Source of the DNA: CAWACP01 sp963832965 | GTDB lineage: Bacteria > Acidobacteriota > Terriglobia > Bryobacterales > Bryobacteraceae | Assembly: GCA_963832965.1 (NCBI GenBank) | Contig: CAWHVW010000002.1 | Span: 682,001 to 746,000 of the forward strand | Length of the DNA: 64,000 bases | Reading direction: 5' to 3' | Shown: one piece after another, positions 18,338-27,958 of the stretch | Layout of the letters: each line of letters begins with the position of its first letter | How positions within the stretch are numbered: the stretch's first letter is position 1 | The notes under the pieces: generated by a model | Seen by the model: the letters and a program-made list of their open reading frames with translations, nothing else | The model's database searches: none | What the model was told of the DNA's origin: nothing | Translations under genes and position numbers: made by a program

Positions 18338-18709
18338 TCACTTCTTCGCGTAATCGCCAGCCCCCAGAAAATGCAGCGACACAGATGGCGCGTCTCCCAC
18401 CACCCAGCTATCGTGACCGGGAGGTCCCGCCGGAATGTGGAAGAGCATGCCAGCCCGGAGTTCGTGGACTGTGCCGTCTTCCATCGCTGCCGTGGCGCAC
18501 CCGGAAAGCACCAGCCCAACATGCTCGACGTTGCAGCGAGACGCACCCACGCCGGGCCCGACGTGAACGGACCACTTCCACCCAGGCTCGTAAGTCGCGC
18601 GGCCAATGGTCATGCCGCCGATGCGAACGAGTTCGAATCTTCCTTTTTCGAAGGTCCGCACCTCGTCGGGCTCCTCAAAACGCTTCAGCACCGTTTCAAG
18701 CATAGCCAT
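18338..18709 (-). CDS. Cupin-domain protein
   Basis: This is a 123-residue single cupin. The two motifs read GWKWSVHVGPGVGASRCNVEHVGLVLSG and HELRAGMLFHIPAGPPGHDSWVVG. Metal-binding His residues are partly conserved. Small cupins of this type bind metals or small ligands and can be enzymes or sensors; the sequence does not tell which. The stop codon lies just upstream of the toxin-antitoxin promoter. Confidence 0.75.
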   Translation of the reverse strand: MAMLETVLKRFEEPDEVRTFEKGRFELVRIGGMTIGRATYEPGWKWSVHVGPGVGASRCNVEHVGLVLSGCATAAMEDGTVHELRAGMLFHIPAGPPGHDSWVVGDAPSVSLHFLGAGDYAKK

Positions 18710-18754
18710 GGCTCCCTTCGGTAGCGGACTCTTCGCACTGGGCGAGTACTCCCC

Positions 18755-21427
18755 CTACTCCAGTTCCACCGTGAGTTGCGCTCCGCCCATGTCCGCCAGC
18801 ACCGCGGCCACCTTCACCGCCTTGCGTGAGTCCTTGGCGATCCACACGGTTTGACTATCCGAGCCGCCATCGGCCGAAGAAAGCTCCACCTTGAACGTAT
18901 CGAACGTCCCGGCCGGCACGGTAATGCTTTCCGACCCCGCCACCTTCAGCGCAATCAGCTTCACCTTCTGCTTCTGCAGGTCGAAATTGCGGAAAGTGGT
19001 GGTGTAGCCATCCGCGAGCGGCAGCAGGGCGATGCACTGCGGCGTGCCCGCGTCGGCAAACAGCGGGCCCCCCAGGTCCGCCGCAATCGGCGTCTCTTTG
19101 CCGTTCATGTTCATGGACCCGGAGGCCTTGTTGCCATCCACCGCCAGGTCGATGGATACCGGCCCCTGCTTAACGCTGCGCTTGCGCAGAACCAGCGTGG
19201 TCTTGTCCAGAGTGGCGTTGTCGGTCATCTGTCCCATGGGCGTGTCCAGCGTGCTGTTCACTGCCCAGCCGCCGTCCGCTTCCTGAATGGTGGTGGTTTC
19301 ATCCATCGCGATCTTCTGGGGGCCCATCTCGATCGTTGCCTTATACTTCCAGGTGCCCGGCTGCATGGCCATGCTCACTTCCGGCACGCCCACCGAGCCC
19401 GCCGCCAGAATCTTCGACACCGTCACCGTCTTCGGATCCACCGAGATTTCCTTGAGCCGTGCCACCACCTCGCTCGTTCCGTCGGTTTGATAGCGGCCGT
19501 CCAGATACTGCGCGAAAAACTTCTCGGTGGCCATGAACATAGCCATGTTGTTCACCGGCCGCGCGAACCCGTGGCCCTCGTCCGGCGCGAGAATGTATTC
19601 CACCGGGAACCCGCGGTCGCGCAGCGCGATCACAATCTGTTCCGCTTCCCGCCGATTCACCCGTGGATCGTTGGCGCCCTGCACCACCAGCAGCGGAGTC
19701 TTGATGCTCGACGCTTTCGTAAGCGGAGAACGCTCCTCCAGCCACGCTTTACCCTGCGGCGTGCCCGGATCGGCCATGCGGGCGTACATCATTTTGCGCC
19801 CTGCTTCCCAATAAGGCGGGATGGATTCCAGCAGCGTGACCAGGTTCGATGGCCCCACAATGTCCACCGCTGCCCGGTACAGGTCCGGCGTGAACGCGAC
19901 GCCCGCCAGCGTGGCGTAACCGCCGTAGGATCCGCCGACGATGCCCAGCCGTTTGGGATCGGCAATGCCCTGCGCCACCAGATACTTCATGCCCCACGTG
20001 ATGTCGTCCTGCATCAGACGGCCCCACTCGCCGTTGCCCGCGTTCAGGAACTTCTTGCCGTATCCCGTGGAACCGCGGAAATTGGGCATGAGCACGGCAT
20101 AACCGCGATTCGCCAGGAACTGCGCAATAGGATTGTAGCCCCAGCTATCCCTCGCCCACGGGCCTCCATGCGGGAACGCGATGGTGGGCAGGTCCTTCGC
20201 CGGCACGCCCTTCGGCAGCGTCAGGTAAGCGTGGATCTCCAGGCCATCGGAAGACTTGTAGGTGATGGCCTTCATCGAAGCCAGATCCTGGCGCGGCAGT
20301 TTATCGCGAACCTTGTACTGCAGCGTCAGCTTGTGCGTCATCCGGTCGAACAAGTAGGTCTCGCCCGGTTCGGTGTCGCCGTGGGCGCTCACCAGCCAGA
20401 CGCGATCGTCCTTCGTGTGCGAACCGAGATCCACCTCCCGGCCCGGCAGCCGCTTCCGCAGCCACTCGTAATCGGCCTCGAGCTTCTTGTCCTTAAAATA
20501 CCGGCGCGTCCGGTCGTCCTCATAGGTGGTCAGCACCAGTTCGTCGGTGGCCTCGGAGAAGAGCTCATCGCCAATGTCCACCTTGTTCAGCGGATCGGAT
20601 TCCACCTTTTCGACCTTTTGGGTTTCCGGATCGAGCAGCACCAGCGAGTCAAGGTCGGTGTCGTCGCCCTTGTTGCTCTGCAGGTAAACGCGCTTGCCGT
20701 CCTTGTGGAACCGCACCGGACTGCAATCTTCGAAAACCGTGCACGAATAGATCTTTGTGAAGCCGCTGTCATCCACGCGCAACAGCTCCTGATCGCCGTT
20801 GTCGGCTACGCGAGAGGCCAGCCGCAAATGTCCCTGCAGATCGAAGGTCCAGCCGGCAATCTTCTCGGTGTTCCTGCGAATCAGCGTGCGCTCGCCGGTG
20901 GAGATCTTCAGCTTGTAGAGGTCGTGCCACGCCTTGTCGCGATCGTTAAGCCCGATGTACACGACGTCCGGATCGTTCTTCGGCGCGGCGTAGAGCGCCA
21001 CCCGCACGCCCTTCAAGCCGGTCAGGTCTCGCGAAGCCGGTGCATCCGCCCCAGCCGCGGGCGCCGCGGCGGGATCCACCGCGTATGCGTTGAAGTTCTC
21101 GTCGCCGTCCTTGTCCTTCACGTAGATGATGTACTTGCTGTCGCGCGTCCACAGGTAGGCGGGGATAGGCCGCGTGGCCTCGGTGGTCAGCAGCCGCGCC
21201 GCGCTGAACGGCTCGTCAACCTTCTTCACCCAGACGTTGCGCGTCGATCTCCAGGGTTTGATGAAAGCCAGGTAGTGGCCATCGGGCGAAAGCTGGGCGC
21301 TGATAATTTCCGGATCGCCGAAGAGCAGTTGCCGGTCAATCAGAGGCGGTAGCCCCTGGGAAGCCGTCTGTCCCGCCAGGGACGAGAGCATGGCTATGGC
21401 GGCGAAAGTGGTCTTGAGGAGTGACAT
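18755..21427 (-). CDS. Secreted S9 prolyl-oligopeptidase-family peptidase with extra C-terminal beta-domain
   Basis: This 890-residue protein has a signal peptide ending near SLAGQTAS, a seven-bladed propeller and an alpha/beta-hydrolase domain. The nucleophile is Ser in VGGSYGGYATLAGV, the Asp is in VQGANDPRVNRRE and the His in PDEGHGFARP. The normal S9 fold ends near residue 670. About 215 further residues (from VSMAMQPGTWKYKATI to the end) form a beta-rich domain of the DUF3108-like kind usually found as a separate periplasmic protein. It probably degrades peptides in the periplasm; the role of the added domain is unknown. Confidence 0.85.
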   Translation of the reverse strand: MSLLKTTFAAIAMLSSLAGQTASQGLPPLIDRQLLFGDPEIISAQLSPDGHYLAFIKPWRSTRNVWVKKVDEPFSAARLLTTEATRPIPAYLWTRDSKYIIYVKDKDGDENFNAYAVDPAAAPAAGADAPASRDLTGLKGVRVALYAAPKNDPDVVYIGLNDRDKAWHDLYKLKISTGERTLIRRNTEKIAGWTFDLQGHLRLASRVADNGDQELLRVDDSGFTKIYSCTVFEDCSPVRFHKDGKRVYLQSNKGDDTDLDSLVLLDPETQKVEKVESDPLNKVDIGDELFSEATDELVLTTYEDDRTRRYFKDKKLEADYEWLRKRLPGREVDLGSHTKDDRVWLVSAHGDTEPGETYLFDRMTHKLTLQYKVRDKLPRQDLASMKAITYKSSDGLEIHAYLTLPKGVPAKDLPTIAFPHGGPWARDSWGYNPIAQFLANRGYAVLMPNFRGSTGYGKKFLNAGNGEWGRLMQDDITWGMKYLVAQGIADPKRLGIVGGSYGGYATLAGVAFTPDLYRAAVDIVGPSNLVTLLESIPPYWEAGRKMMYARMADPGTPQGKAWLEERSPLTKASSIKTPLLVVQGANDPRVNRREAEQIVIALRDRGFPVEYILAPDEGHGFARPVNNMAMFMATEKFFAQYLDGRYQTDGTSEVVARLKEISVDPKTVTVSKILAAGSVGVPEVSMAMQPGTWKYKATIEMGPQKIAMDETTTIQEADGGWAVNSTLDTPMGQMTDNATLDKTTLVLRKRSVKQGPVSIDLAVDGNKASGSMNMNGKETPIAADLGGPLFADAGTPQCIALLPLADGYTTTFRNFDLQKQKVKLIALKVAGSESITVPAGTFDTFKVELSSADGGSDSQTVWIAKDSRKAVKVAAVLADMGGAQLTVELE

Positions 21428-21535
21428 GGTGCCTTTCTGGTGTGACTACGGTCCCGGTTGAGACTAAGTTCGATAAACCCGATTGTCACGGGACGTGTGA
21501 TTTCCATGGTACAACGGGCGGTTAGGGCGGCGGGA

Positions 21536-22099
21536 ATGAAGTTTCTCCTCTTTCAAGGGCAAAAGGAATGGGAGGAGTGGCTGGACGCCAATCACGCCAC
21601 CGCGGCTGACGCGTGGCTGCGCCTGGCGAAAAAGGGATCAGCCATCCGCTCGGTGTCATACGCGGAAGCGCTCGAAGTGGCGCTCTGCTACGGCTGGATC
21701 GACGCGCAAAAGAAGGGCGAGAGCGAACACGCCTGGCTGCAGCGCTTCACCCCGCGCCGCAACAAGAGCATCTGGTCGAAGATCAATCGCGAGAAAGCCG
21801 CGGCGTTGATCAAAGCGCGGCGCATGAAGCCCGCCGGCCTCGCGGAAGTGCAGCGCGCAAAACTGGACGGCCGTTGGAATGCGGCGTACGATTCGCCCAG
21901 CGGCGCCGAGGTGCCGGAGGATTTACAAAAAGCTCTCGACGGGAACGCGCGGGCCCGGGCATTCTTCGCCACCCTTGATCGCGCGAATCGTTACGCGATC
22001 CTTTTCCGCATTCAGACCGTGAAAAAAGCAGAGACCCGTTCCCGCCGCATCCGCGAATTTGTCGAAATGCTGGAGCGGGGTGAGAAGGTCCACCCGTAA
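21536..22099 (+). CDS. YdeI/OmpD-associated family protein
   Basis: This protein of about 187 residues matches the YdeI/OmpD-associated family: QKEWEEWLDANHATAADAWLRLAKKGS, the core VALCYGWIDAQKKG and FTPRRNKSIWSKIN. Members have been linked to resistance against cationic peptides, but the biochemistry is unclear. An in-frame ATG at 21506 would add 10 residues. I prefer 21536 because a GGGCGGCGGG stretch lies at the right distance and the family starts near here. It is divergent from the S9 peptidase gene. Confidence 0.75.
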   Translation: MKFLLFQGQKEWEEWLDANHATAADAWLRLAKKGSAIRSVSYAEALEVALCYGWIDAQKKGESEHAWLQRFTPRRNKSIWSKINREKAAALIKARRMKPAGLAEVQRAKLDGRWNAAYDSPSGAEVPEDLQKALDGNARARAFFATLDRANRYAILFRIQTVKKAETRSRRIREFVEMLERGEKVHP

Positions 22100-22296
22100 G
22101 GCGAAGAAACGGACTCCGCACTCCCATGCGGAGCCCGCATCCCAGGTCCACCCAGAAGAATTGGACACTACTGGCTTCCATCGCGCAATCGCAAGGCCAT
22201 CGCGCGAAGCACATTTTGTTCGGTGGCGGCGCCCAGGACTGTCCGGGCGCGGGACTGGTCGCCCGAAACCGGACAACCGCGGATCGCGCGCTCGCC

Positions 22297-22929
22297 CTAC
22301 GGCAGCAGTTCGCGGATGTCGCCGATCCAGTAATCCGGCTGCCACAGGGCCATCTCTTCAGGATTCCCATAGCCGTACCGCACCGCGCAGGTCTTCACGC
22401 CCGCGCGGCGCCCGGCTTCCATGTCCGGTGCAGCGTCGCCCACAAACAAACAGTCCTCCGGCCGTGCGCCAAACAGCTCCATCGATTTGAACAGCACGTC
22501 CGGCGCGGGCTTTGAGGGAAAACCGTCCGTTCCCTGCACGTGGTCGAAAAACGGCAGCAATCCGAAGCGGTCCAGCACCACGCGCGTGGTCGGCGTTCCC
22601 TTGGTAGTGGCCGTTGATTTGCGCCCAGGCAGTGCACCCAGCACCTCGCGCACGTGCGGAAACGCCACTGTGCCGGCGTGATCGCGGGCCGGGTATTCCT
22701 GACGGTATTGCTGGATCAGCGCTTCCACCTGCTCCGGTGTCGCATCCGGAAAAAGGTCGGTGAACAGGTCGATCAGATGCCGGCCAATGTAGCCCCGCAG
22801 AAACTCGAACGGAACATCCGGGCGGACGGTGCCCGCAAGCACACTCCGAACCGCGCCGCAGATATCCGTGGCCGAGTCCACCAGAGTGCCGTCCACGTCA
22901 AAGATGTAGACGGGGAACGCGGGAATCAC
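22297..22929 (-). CDS. HAD-family hydrolase (phosphoglycolate phosphatase-like)
   Basis: This 210-residue HAD phosphatase has motif I FDVDGTLVDS, motif II in KSTATTKGTP, a Lys in FPSKPAPDVLF and motif IV VGDAAPDMEAGRRAG, with an alpha-helical cap. It hydrolyses a small phosphorylated metabolite; phosphoglycolate or a pyrophosphatase-like substrate would fit. GTG 22929 overlaps the ftsH stop codon (GTGA), so it is translationally coupled to ftsH. Confidence 0.85.
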   Translation of the reverse strand: MIPAFPVYIFDVDGTLVDSATDICGAVRSVLAGTVRPDVPFEFLRGYIGRHLIDLFTDLFPDATPEQVEALIQQYRQEYPARDHAGTVAFPHVREVLGALPGRKSTATTKGTPTTRVVLDRFGLLPFFDHVQGTDGFPSKPAPDVLFKSMELFGARPEDCLFVGDAAPDMEAGRRAGVKTCAVRYGYGNPEEMALWQPDYWIGDIRELLP

Positions 22930-24849
22930 GCCGGCTGGGGATTCCCGCCGAGCAGTCCGGGCGGCGTGATCGGCCGCGTCTCCGGCCGTACCACTACGCC
23001 TTTGTCGCCTTCGCCGGCCGGCGCGGCGGGCGGCTTCGTGTTGATGGCCGGCAGTTCCTTGCCATCAATCAGCAGCAAAACTTCGGCGCCGTCCAGAACT
23101 TCGCGCTCCAGCAGCGCTTCGGCGATGCGCACCAGCCCGTCGGCGCGCTCTTCAATCACCTGCCGCGCCCGGTTGTAGGAATCGTCGATGAATTTGCGCA
23201 CCTGCTCGTCAATACGGATGGCCGTCTCTTCGCTGTAATCGCGGTGCTGGGCGATCTCGCGGCCCAGAAAAATCTGCTCTTCCTTCTTGCCGAAGCTCAT
23301 CGGTCCCAGGCTGCTCATGCCCCACTCGCACACCATCTTGCGCGCGAGATCGGTGGCGCGTTCAATGTCGTTACCCGCGCCGGTGGTCACTTGGTGCGTG
23401 AACTTCTCTTCGGCGATGCGGCCGGCCATCAGAATGGCCAGACGGGATTCCAGGTAATCCTTGCTGTGCGAAAGCTTGTCGTTTTCCGGCAACTGCATGG
23501 TGATGCCCAGCGCCATGCCGCGCGGAATGATGGTCACTTTGTGCAGCGGGTCGGAGTTGGGCAGAATTGCCGCCACCAGCGCGTGTCCGGCTTCGTGATA
23601 CGCCGTCATGCGCTTTTCCTTCTCGCTGATGATGAGCGATTTGCGCTCCACGCCCATCAGCACTTTGTCCTTGGCCAGTTCGAAATCGAACATGGTCACC
23701 ACTTTGCGGTTCTGGCGCGCGGCAACAAGCGCCGCCTCGTTCACCAGATTGGCCAGATCCGCTCCGGCGAAACCAGGCGTGCCAGCGGGCGATCACGGAA
23801 AGGTCCACGTCATCCGCCAGCGGTGTCTTCTTGGTGTGTACCTTCAGGATGCTCTCGCGTCCGCGGACATCCGGGCGATCCACCACCACCCGGCGGTCGA
23901 AACGGCCGGGGCGGAGCAGAGCGGGGTCCAGCACGTCCGGTCGGTTGGTCGCGGCCACCAGAATCACGCCCTCGTTCGATTCGAACCCGTCCATTTCCAC
24001 CAGCAACTGATTCAGGGTCTGCTCGCGCTCGTCATGACCACCGCCGAGACCCGCGCCGCGATGGCGGCCCACCGCGTCAATTTCGTCGATGAAGATGATG
24101 CAGGGGGCGTTCTTCTTGCCCTGCTCGAACAAATCGCGCACGCGGCTGGCGCCCACGCCCACAAACATCTCCACGAAATCCGAACCGGAGATTGAGAAAA
24201 AGGGCACGTTCGCCTCGCCCGCAATGGCCCGCGCCAGCAGGGTCTTGCCCGTTCCAGGAGGACCCACCAGCAGCACGCCCTTGGGAATGCGCCCGCCCAG
24301 CTTCTGGAATTTCTGCGGTTCGCGCAGGAACTCGATAATCTCGGTCAGCTCTTCCTTGGCCTCTTCCACGCCGGCCACGTCCTTGAACGTCACCTTCTTC
24401 TGCTGGGACGAGTGCAGCCGCGCCCGGCTCTTGCCGAAGCTCAGGGCCTTGTTCCCGCCGCTCTGCATCTGGCGCATCATGAAGATCCAGAAGCCCAGCA
24501 GCAGTACGAAGGGAATCGCGTTAATCAGGATGGAAACCCAGTTCCCACTGGTTTCCTTCTCGAACTTCACCGCCACGCCCTTGTCGGAGAGCTTGTCGAT
24601 CATCGGCTGATAAGCGGGCGACGGAATGATAACGTGAAGTTCTTCGCTTGTTTCCTTATACTTGCCGTGCAGCTCGTTGCCGTTAATGACGACCGACTGG
24701 ATTTTCCCCTGGTCCACCTGATTCATCAGGTCGGTGAACGAAAGGTCGGTCGTGTGCGGGTTGTGCCCCGTCTTGATCACCATCCACAGCATCACCACCA
24801 CCATGATGATGACCAGCCACAGGACCAGAGTCTTCACATTCGAGTTCAT
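22926..24849 (-). pseudogene. ftsH: ATP-dependent zinc metalloprotease FtsH, one-base frameshift
   Basis: FtsH is a membrane-bound AAA protease that degrades misfolded membrane and selected soluble proteins. The first frame (ATG 24849) has two membrane segments (residues ~7-25 and ~108-126), Walker A GPPGTGKT at 196-203, Walker B IIFIDEIDAVG and the second region of homology. It then leaves frame after VDLSVIAR. The second frame resumes with ADLANLVNEAALVAARQ and contains the zinc motif HEAGH. One extra base at about 23784 accounts for the shift; removing it restores VDLSVIARGTPGFAGADL. All key motifs on both sides are intact. Because ftsH is usually important for viability, an assembly error is at least as likely as a real lesion. 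Confidence 0.88.
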
Positions 24850-24921
24850 TGATTCTCCCGCGTCCCGGCTCACCCCGCCAGGCGCCTCCACTACATAAGA
24901 CGGCTTTCGGCTTCCCAGGGT

Positions 24922-26331
24922 TCACGCAACCGGAACATTCCTCTCACTAATCGAGAGACGGCTTGCGGACTCCTCCGTAACGCCAAACTCCGCCGCTGGC
25001 CCGAACTGCCGCGACCAGAGCACCCGGTCCCCGGCAACCAGCACTGGCCACTCCCGCCGTTTCCACAGCGGCACCCGCGCTTCCTGAAACATTTGCTTGA
25101 TCTTCCGTTCGCTGCTCCGGCCCGCCTCGCGGTAACAATCACCGGGCGTCCAGTTGCGCAACTCCAGATTCCCGTCGCGAACTTCGGGCAAGCTCGATAT
25201 TTCAGGCCAGTCCAACCCAGCTTCCAACGTATCACAAACTTTGTCGCGGATTTCGAACGCGATGGACCCCCCTCCCGGCCACCCGATCGTGCACGGCGGC
25301 ACGATGGGATACGAGAAGCGCGGGCGCGGCTCGGGGTTCTCGCGCAGCGCGCAGAAACGAATCCAGTCGAACGAGCGAAACACATCCACCCCCGGCGCCT
25401 GCAATCGCCCGCTTCCCTCCGTGGAACGGGTCAGCGCGAGGATCGCTTCGACGTGTGCAAAGTCGATTTGCCGCAGGTCTCCCTTCACCTGTTCGATTGC
25501 CCGGCGCACCATACGGCGAGCCAGCGCGGCAGGCGCGGCGGATATCCGGGCGACCTCAAACGTGACCGTCGGGCGAAGCCCGGGTTCGCCGCCAGCGCCC
25601 TCGCCGGCCTGCCCAATCGAAACCAGATCCTCCCAATACTGCTCATCGTCGGCTGCGAGCGTGGCCATGCGTGCCAGCGTTTCGTCGATCTGCGCATTGT
25701 ATTCCTCACGCAGAAGGGGCAGAAGCCCATGGCGGATGCGGTTGCGAACGTAGGAAGGGTCGGCGTTGGTCTCGTCCTCCCGCCACCCCACATGCCGCTC
25801 GCGGAGCCAGTCTTCGATCTCCCGCCTCCACAGCGAAAGCAGTGGCCGCACCAGCCCCTCGGATGTCACCGCCCGGATGCTAGCAAGCCCGGAAACCCCT
25901 GATCCTCTTAGCATTCGGTACAGGACCGTCTCTGCCTGGTCATTCCTGGTATGTCCGGTCGCCACCCGGTCCACCGTGCCGCCGGCGATCAGCTCCCGGT
26001 AAAACTCGTGCCGGATGCGGCGGGCGGCCTGCTCCAGATTATCGTGGCTCTCGGCGGCGATTGCGGGCACGTCGGCAACCCGGCACAGGAAGGGCAGGTC
26101 CAGCCCCGCCGCCAGGTCGCGGACGAACCCCGCGTCGGCGCGTGACGCCTCCCCCCGGATGCCATGCTCAACGTGAATAACGCTCAGGCGCAAATTCCAC
26201 TGCGGGGCCAGCTCAAACAGTGCATGGAGCAGGCACACCGAATCCGCGCCCCCGGAAACGGCCACCCCGGCGCGGGCTCCCGCGGGGAACATGTTATAAC
26301 GAGAGATGTTCCCGGCAATGCGCTCCAGCAT
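24922..26331 (-). CDS. tilS: tRNA(Ile)-lysidine synthase TilS
   Basis: This 469-residue enzyme attaches lysine to C34 of the tRNA-Ile that reads AUA codons. The PP-loop ATP motif SGGADS is at residues 26-31, followed by HVEHGIRGEASRADAGFVRDLA and GHTRNDQAETVLYRML. A C-terminal TilS domain (LRNWTPGDCYREAGRSSERKI, FQEARVPLWKRREWPVLV) is present. The tilS-ftsH gene order is common in many bacteria, and the HAD gene completes a likely operon. A kdsC gene diverges from its 5' side, 27 bases away. Confidence 0.92.
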   Translation of the reverse strand: MLERIAGNISRYNMFPAGARAGVAVSGGADSVCLLHALFELAPQWNLRLSVIHVEHGIRGEASRADAGFVRDLAAGLDLPFLCRVADVPAIAAESHDNLEQAARRIRHEFYRELIAGGTVDRVATGHTRNDQAETVLYRMLRGSGVSGLASIRAVTSEGLVRPLLSLWRREIEDWLRERHVGWREDETNADPSYVRNRIRHGLLPLLREEYNAQIDETLARMATLAADDEQYWEDLVSIGQAGEGAGGEPGLRPTVTFEVARISAAPAALARRMVRRAIEQVKGDLRQIDFAHVEAILALTRSTEGSGRLQAPGVDVFRSFDWIRFCALRENPEPRPRFSYPIVPPCTIGWPGGGSIAFEIRDKVCDTLEAGLDWPEISSLPEVRDGNLELRNWTPGDCYREAGRSSERKIKQMFQEARVPLWKRREWPVLVAGDRVLWSRQFGPAAEFGVTEESASRLSISERNVPVA

Positions 26332-26358
26332 GTCTTTCCATCAGGATAGCGTCATATC

Positions 26359-26904
26359 ATGGCTTCCATAACGGAGTCGGCCGCCCGCGCCCGCGTGTTG
26401 CTCATGGACGTGGACGGCGTGCTCACCGATGGCCGGCTCTACAACGTCCCCGATGCCAGCGGCAACATGGTCGAGACCAAAGGGTTCGATTCGCAGGATG
26501 GCATCGCCCTGCAATGGCTGAACTGGATGGGCATAAAGACCGGCGTAATCAGCGGGCGCGTTTCGCCGGCCACCGCCGTCCGCGCCGCGCAGTGCAAAAT
26601 GACCTGGGTGTATCAGGGGCATATCGAAAAGATCCCCATTCTCGAACAGATCCTGGCAGAGGCGGCGATTTCCCCGGATGAAGTGGCCTACGTCGGCGAT
26701 GACCTCACCGACGTTGTCGTGATGAATCGAGTCGGCCTGAGCATCGCCACCGCGAACGCGCGTCCCGAGGTAAAGGCCTGCGCCATGCACGTCACCGCGG
26801 CCAGCGGCGGAAGCGGAGCCATCCGCGAGGTCTGCGAGCTGCTGCTGAAGGCGCAGGGGCGCTGGGAAGAGCTTCTCAAGAAGTACGAAGTGACGCGGTC
26901 ATGA
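26359..26904 (+). CDS. kdsC: KdsC-type HAD phosphatase
   Basis: This 181-residue C0-type HAD phosphatase removes phosphate from 3-deoxy-D-manno-octulosonate 8-phosphate in Kdo/LPS synthesis. The motifs are LLMDVDGVLTDG, GVISGRVSPA and VAYVGDDLTDVVVMNRVGLS. Length and lack of a cap domain fit KdsC; cytidylyltransferase-coupled homologues are also possible. Its stop overlaps the next start as ATGA. No other Kdo genes are in the window. Confidence 0.82.
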   Translation: MASITESAARARVLLMDVDGVLTDGRLYNVPDASGNMVETKGFDSQDGIALQWLNWMGIKTGVISGRVSPATAVRAAQCKMTWVYQGHIEKIPILEQILAEAAISPDEVAYVGDDLTDVVVMNRVGLSIATANARPEVKACAMHVTAASGGSGAIREVCELLLKAQGRWEELLKKYEVTRS

Positions 26905-27545
26905 CCCGGCGCATCGGTCTGGAAGTGGAAACGGTGCCCGGTACGGGCGTGCTGCATCAGCTCACCGGCGTCATCGCCCGCCATAACGGCAACATCGACT
27001 CCGTGGAGATCATCGAGGAAGTGCGGCTGTACTTCGAGATCGATCTTCCCGGAGGCCAGGAGCAACTGATCGGCGATCTTCGTGCGCTTCCGGTGGTGCG
27101 GCGCGCCCAGGTGGTGGACACGCTTCAGCAGATTTACGGCAAGCGGATCATCATCATCGGCGGCGGCGCGCAGGTGGGGCAGGTGGCCATCGGCGCGATC
27201 TCCGAAGCCGACCGCCACAATATTCGCGGCGAGCACATCTCGGTGGATACCATCCCGCTCGTGGGTGAGCAGCCCATCGCCGACGCCGTGCGTGCGGTAG
27301 CGCGTCTGCCGCGCGCGAAGGCAGTGGTGCTGGCTGGTTCGCTCATGGGTGGCGACATCGAGAAAGCCGTGCGTGAGGTGCGCGCTCAGGGCCTGCTGGT
27401 GGTGAGCCTGAACATGGCCGGCAGCGTCCCCGATGCGGCCGACCTGGTGGTCTCAGACCCGGTGCAGGCCGGCGTCATGACCGTGATGGCGGTGGCCGAC
27501 ACGGCGAAGTTCACGGTGGAGAAACTCACGCGCCGCGTGTTTTGA
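26901..27545 (+). CDS. ACT-domain / DUF5612 protein
   Basis: This 214-residue protein has an N-terminal ACT-like domain (IGLEVETVPGTGVLHQLTGVIARHNGNIDSVEII). The C-terminal part is Rossmann-like (GKRIIIIGGGAQVGQVAIGAISEADRHN) and ends in a segment predicted to bind a small effector. It resembles the DUF5612 family known mainly from archaea. The role is unknown; ACT domains usually sense amino acids. It is translationally coupled to kdsC. Confidence 0.7.
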   Translation: MTRRIGLEVETVPGTGVLHQLTGVIARHNGNIDSVEIIEEVRLYFEIDLPGGQEQLIGDLRALPVVRRAQVVDTLQQIYGKRIIIIGGGAQVGQVAIGAISEADRHNIRGEHISVDTIPLVGEQPIADAVRAVARLPRAKAVVLAGSLMGGDIEKAVREVRAQGLLVVSLNMAGSVPDAADLVVSDPVQAGVMTVMAVADTAKFTVEKLTRRVF

Positions 27546-27596
27546 GAACGCATTTGTTACAATCCCGTGACTTGACACCGGTTGTAAACTGGCCCC

Positions 27597-27950
27597 ATGG
27601 AAGAGCTCAAGATAACCACCGCCGAGGGAAACAACGCCGCGCGCATTCTCACCTTGCAGGGCCCGCTCACACTCCGCACTATTTTTGATTTTCAGGCCGT
27701 TGGCCGCCAGGACGCTTCCTCGTCGCTCATTATCGATCTCAGCGGCGTTCCCTACATGGATTCGGCGGGCCTGGGCTCCATTCTGGGCCTCTACGCCTCG
27801 GCCCAGCGAAAACAGGCCGGCTTCGCCGTCGTCGGCGCCTCGGACCGAATCAAGACCCTGCTCCAGGTCACGCACGTTGAGGATGTCCTGCCCTCGTTTG
27901 CAACCGTTGCCGATGCCGAAGCATCGATGGCGAAGGTGGCTGGCGCCTGA
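27597..27950 (+). CDS. STAS-domain protein (anti-sigma-factor antagonist type)
   Basis: This 117-residue single STAS domain shows the typical order: NNAARILTLQGPLTLRT, IDLSGVPYMDSAGLGSILGLY and ASDRIKTLLQVTHVEDVLP. Ser in DSAGLG is the position phosphorylated in SpoIIAA-like partner switches. No anti-sigma kinase is adjacent, so the switch partner is not known. It is separated by 8 bases from the next small gene. Confidence 0.85.
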   Translation: MEELKITTAEGNNAARILTLQGPLTLRTIFDFQAVGRQDASSSLIIDLSGVPYMDSAGLGSILGLYASAQRKQAGFAVVGASDRIKTLLQVTHVEDVLPSFATVADAEASMAKVAGA

Positions 27951-27958
27951 ACCGTTGG

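Noticed and set aside
18851..21352. An 833-residue open frame opposite the S9 peptidase
   Set aside because: It is a long antisense frame produced by GC-rich codon bias. It has His/Arg-rich composition and no domains, whereas the opposite strand shows a complete peptidase.
22100..22296. A stem-loop CTCCGCA...TGCGGAG after the YdeI-like gene as a terminator
   Set aside because: The stem is short and no run of T follows on either strand, so a terminator call is not supported. The rest of the gap shows nothing.
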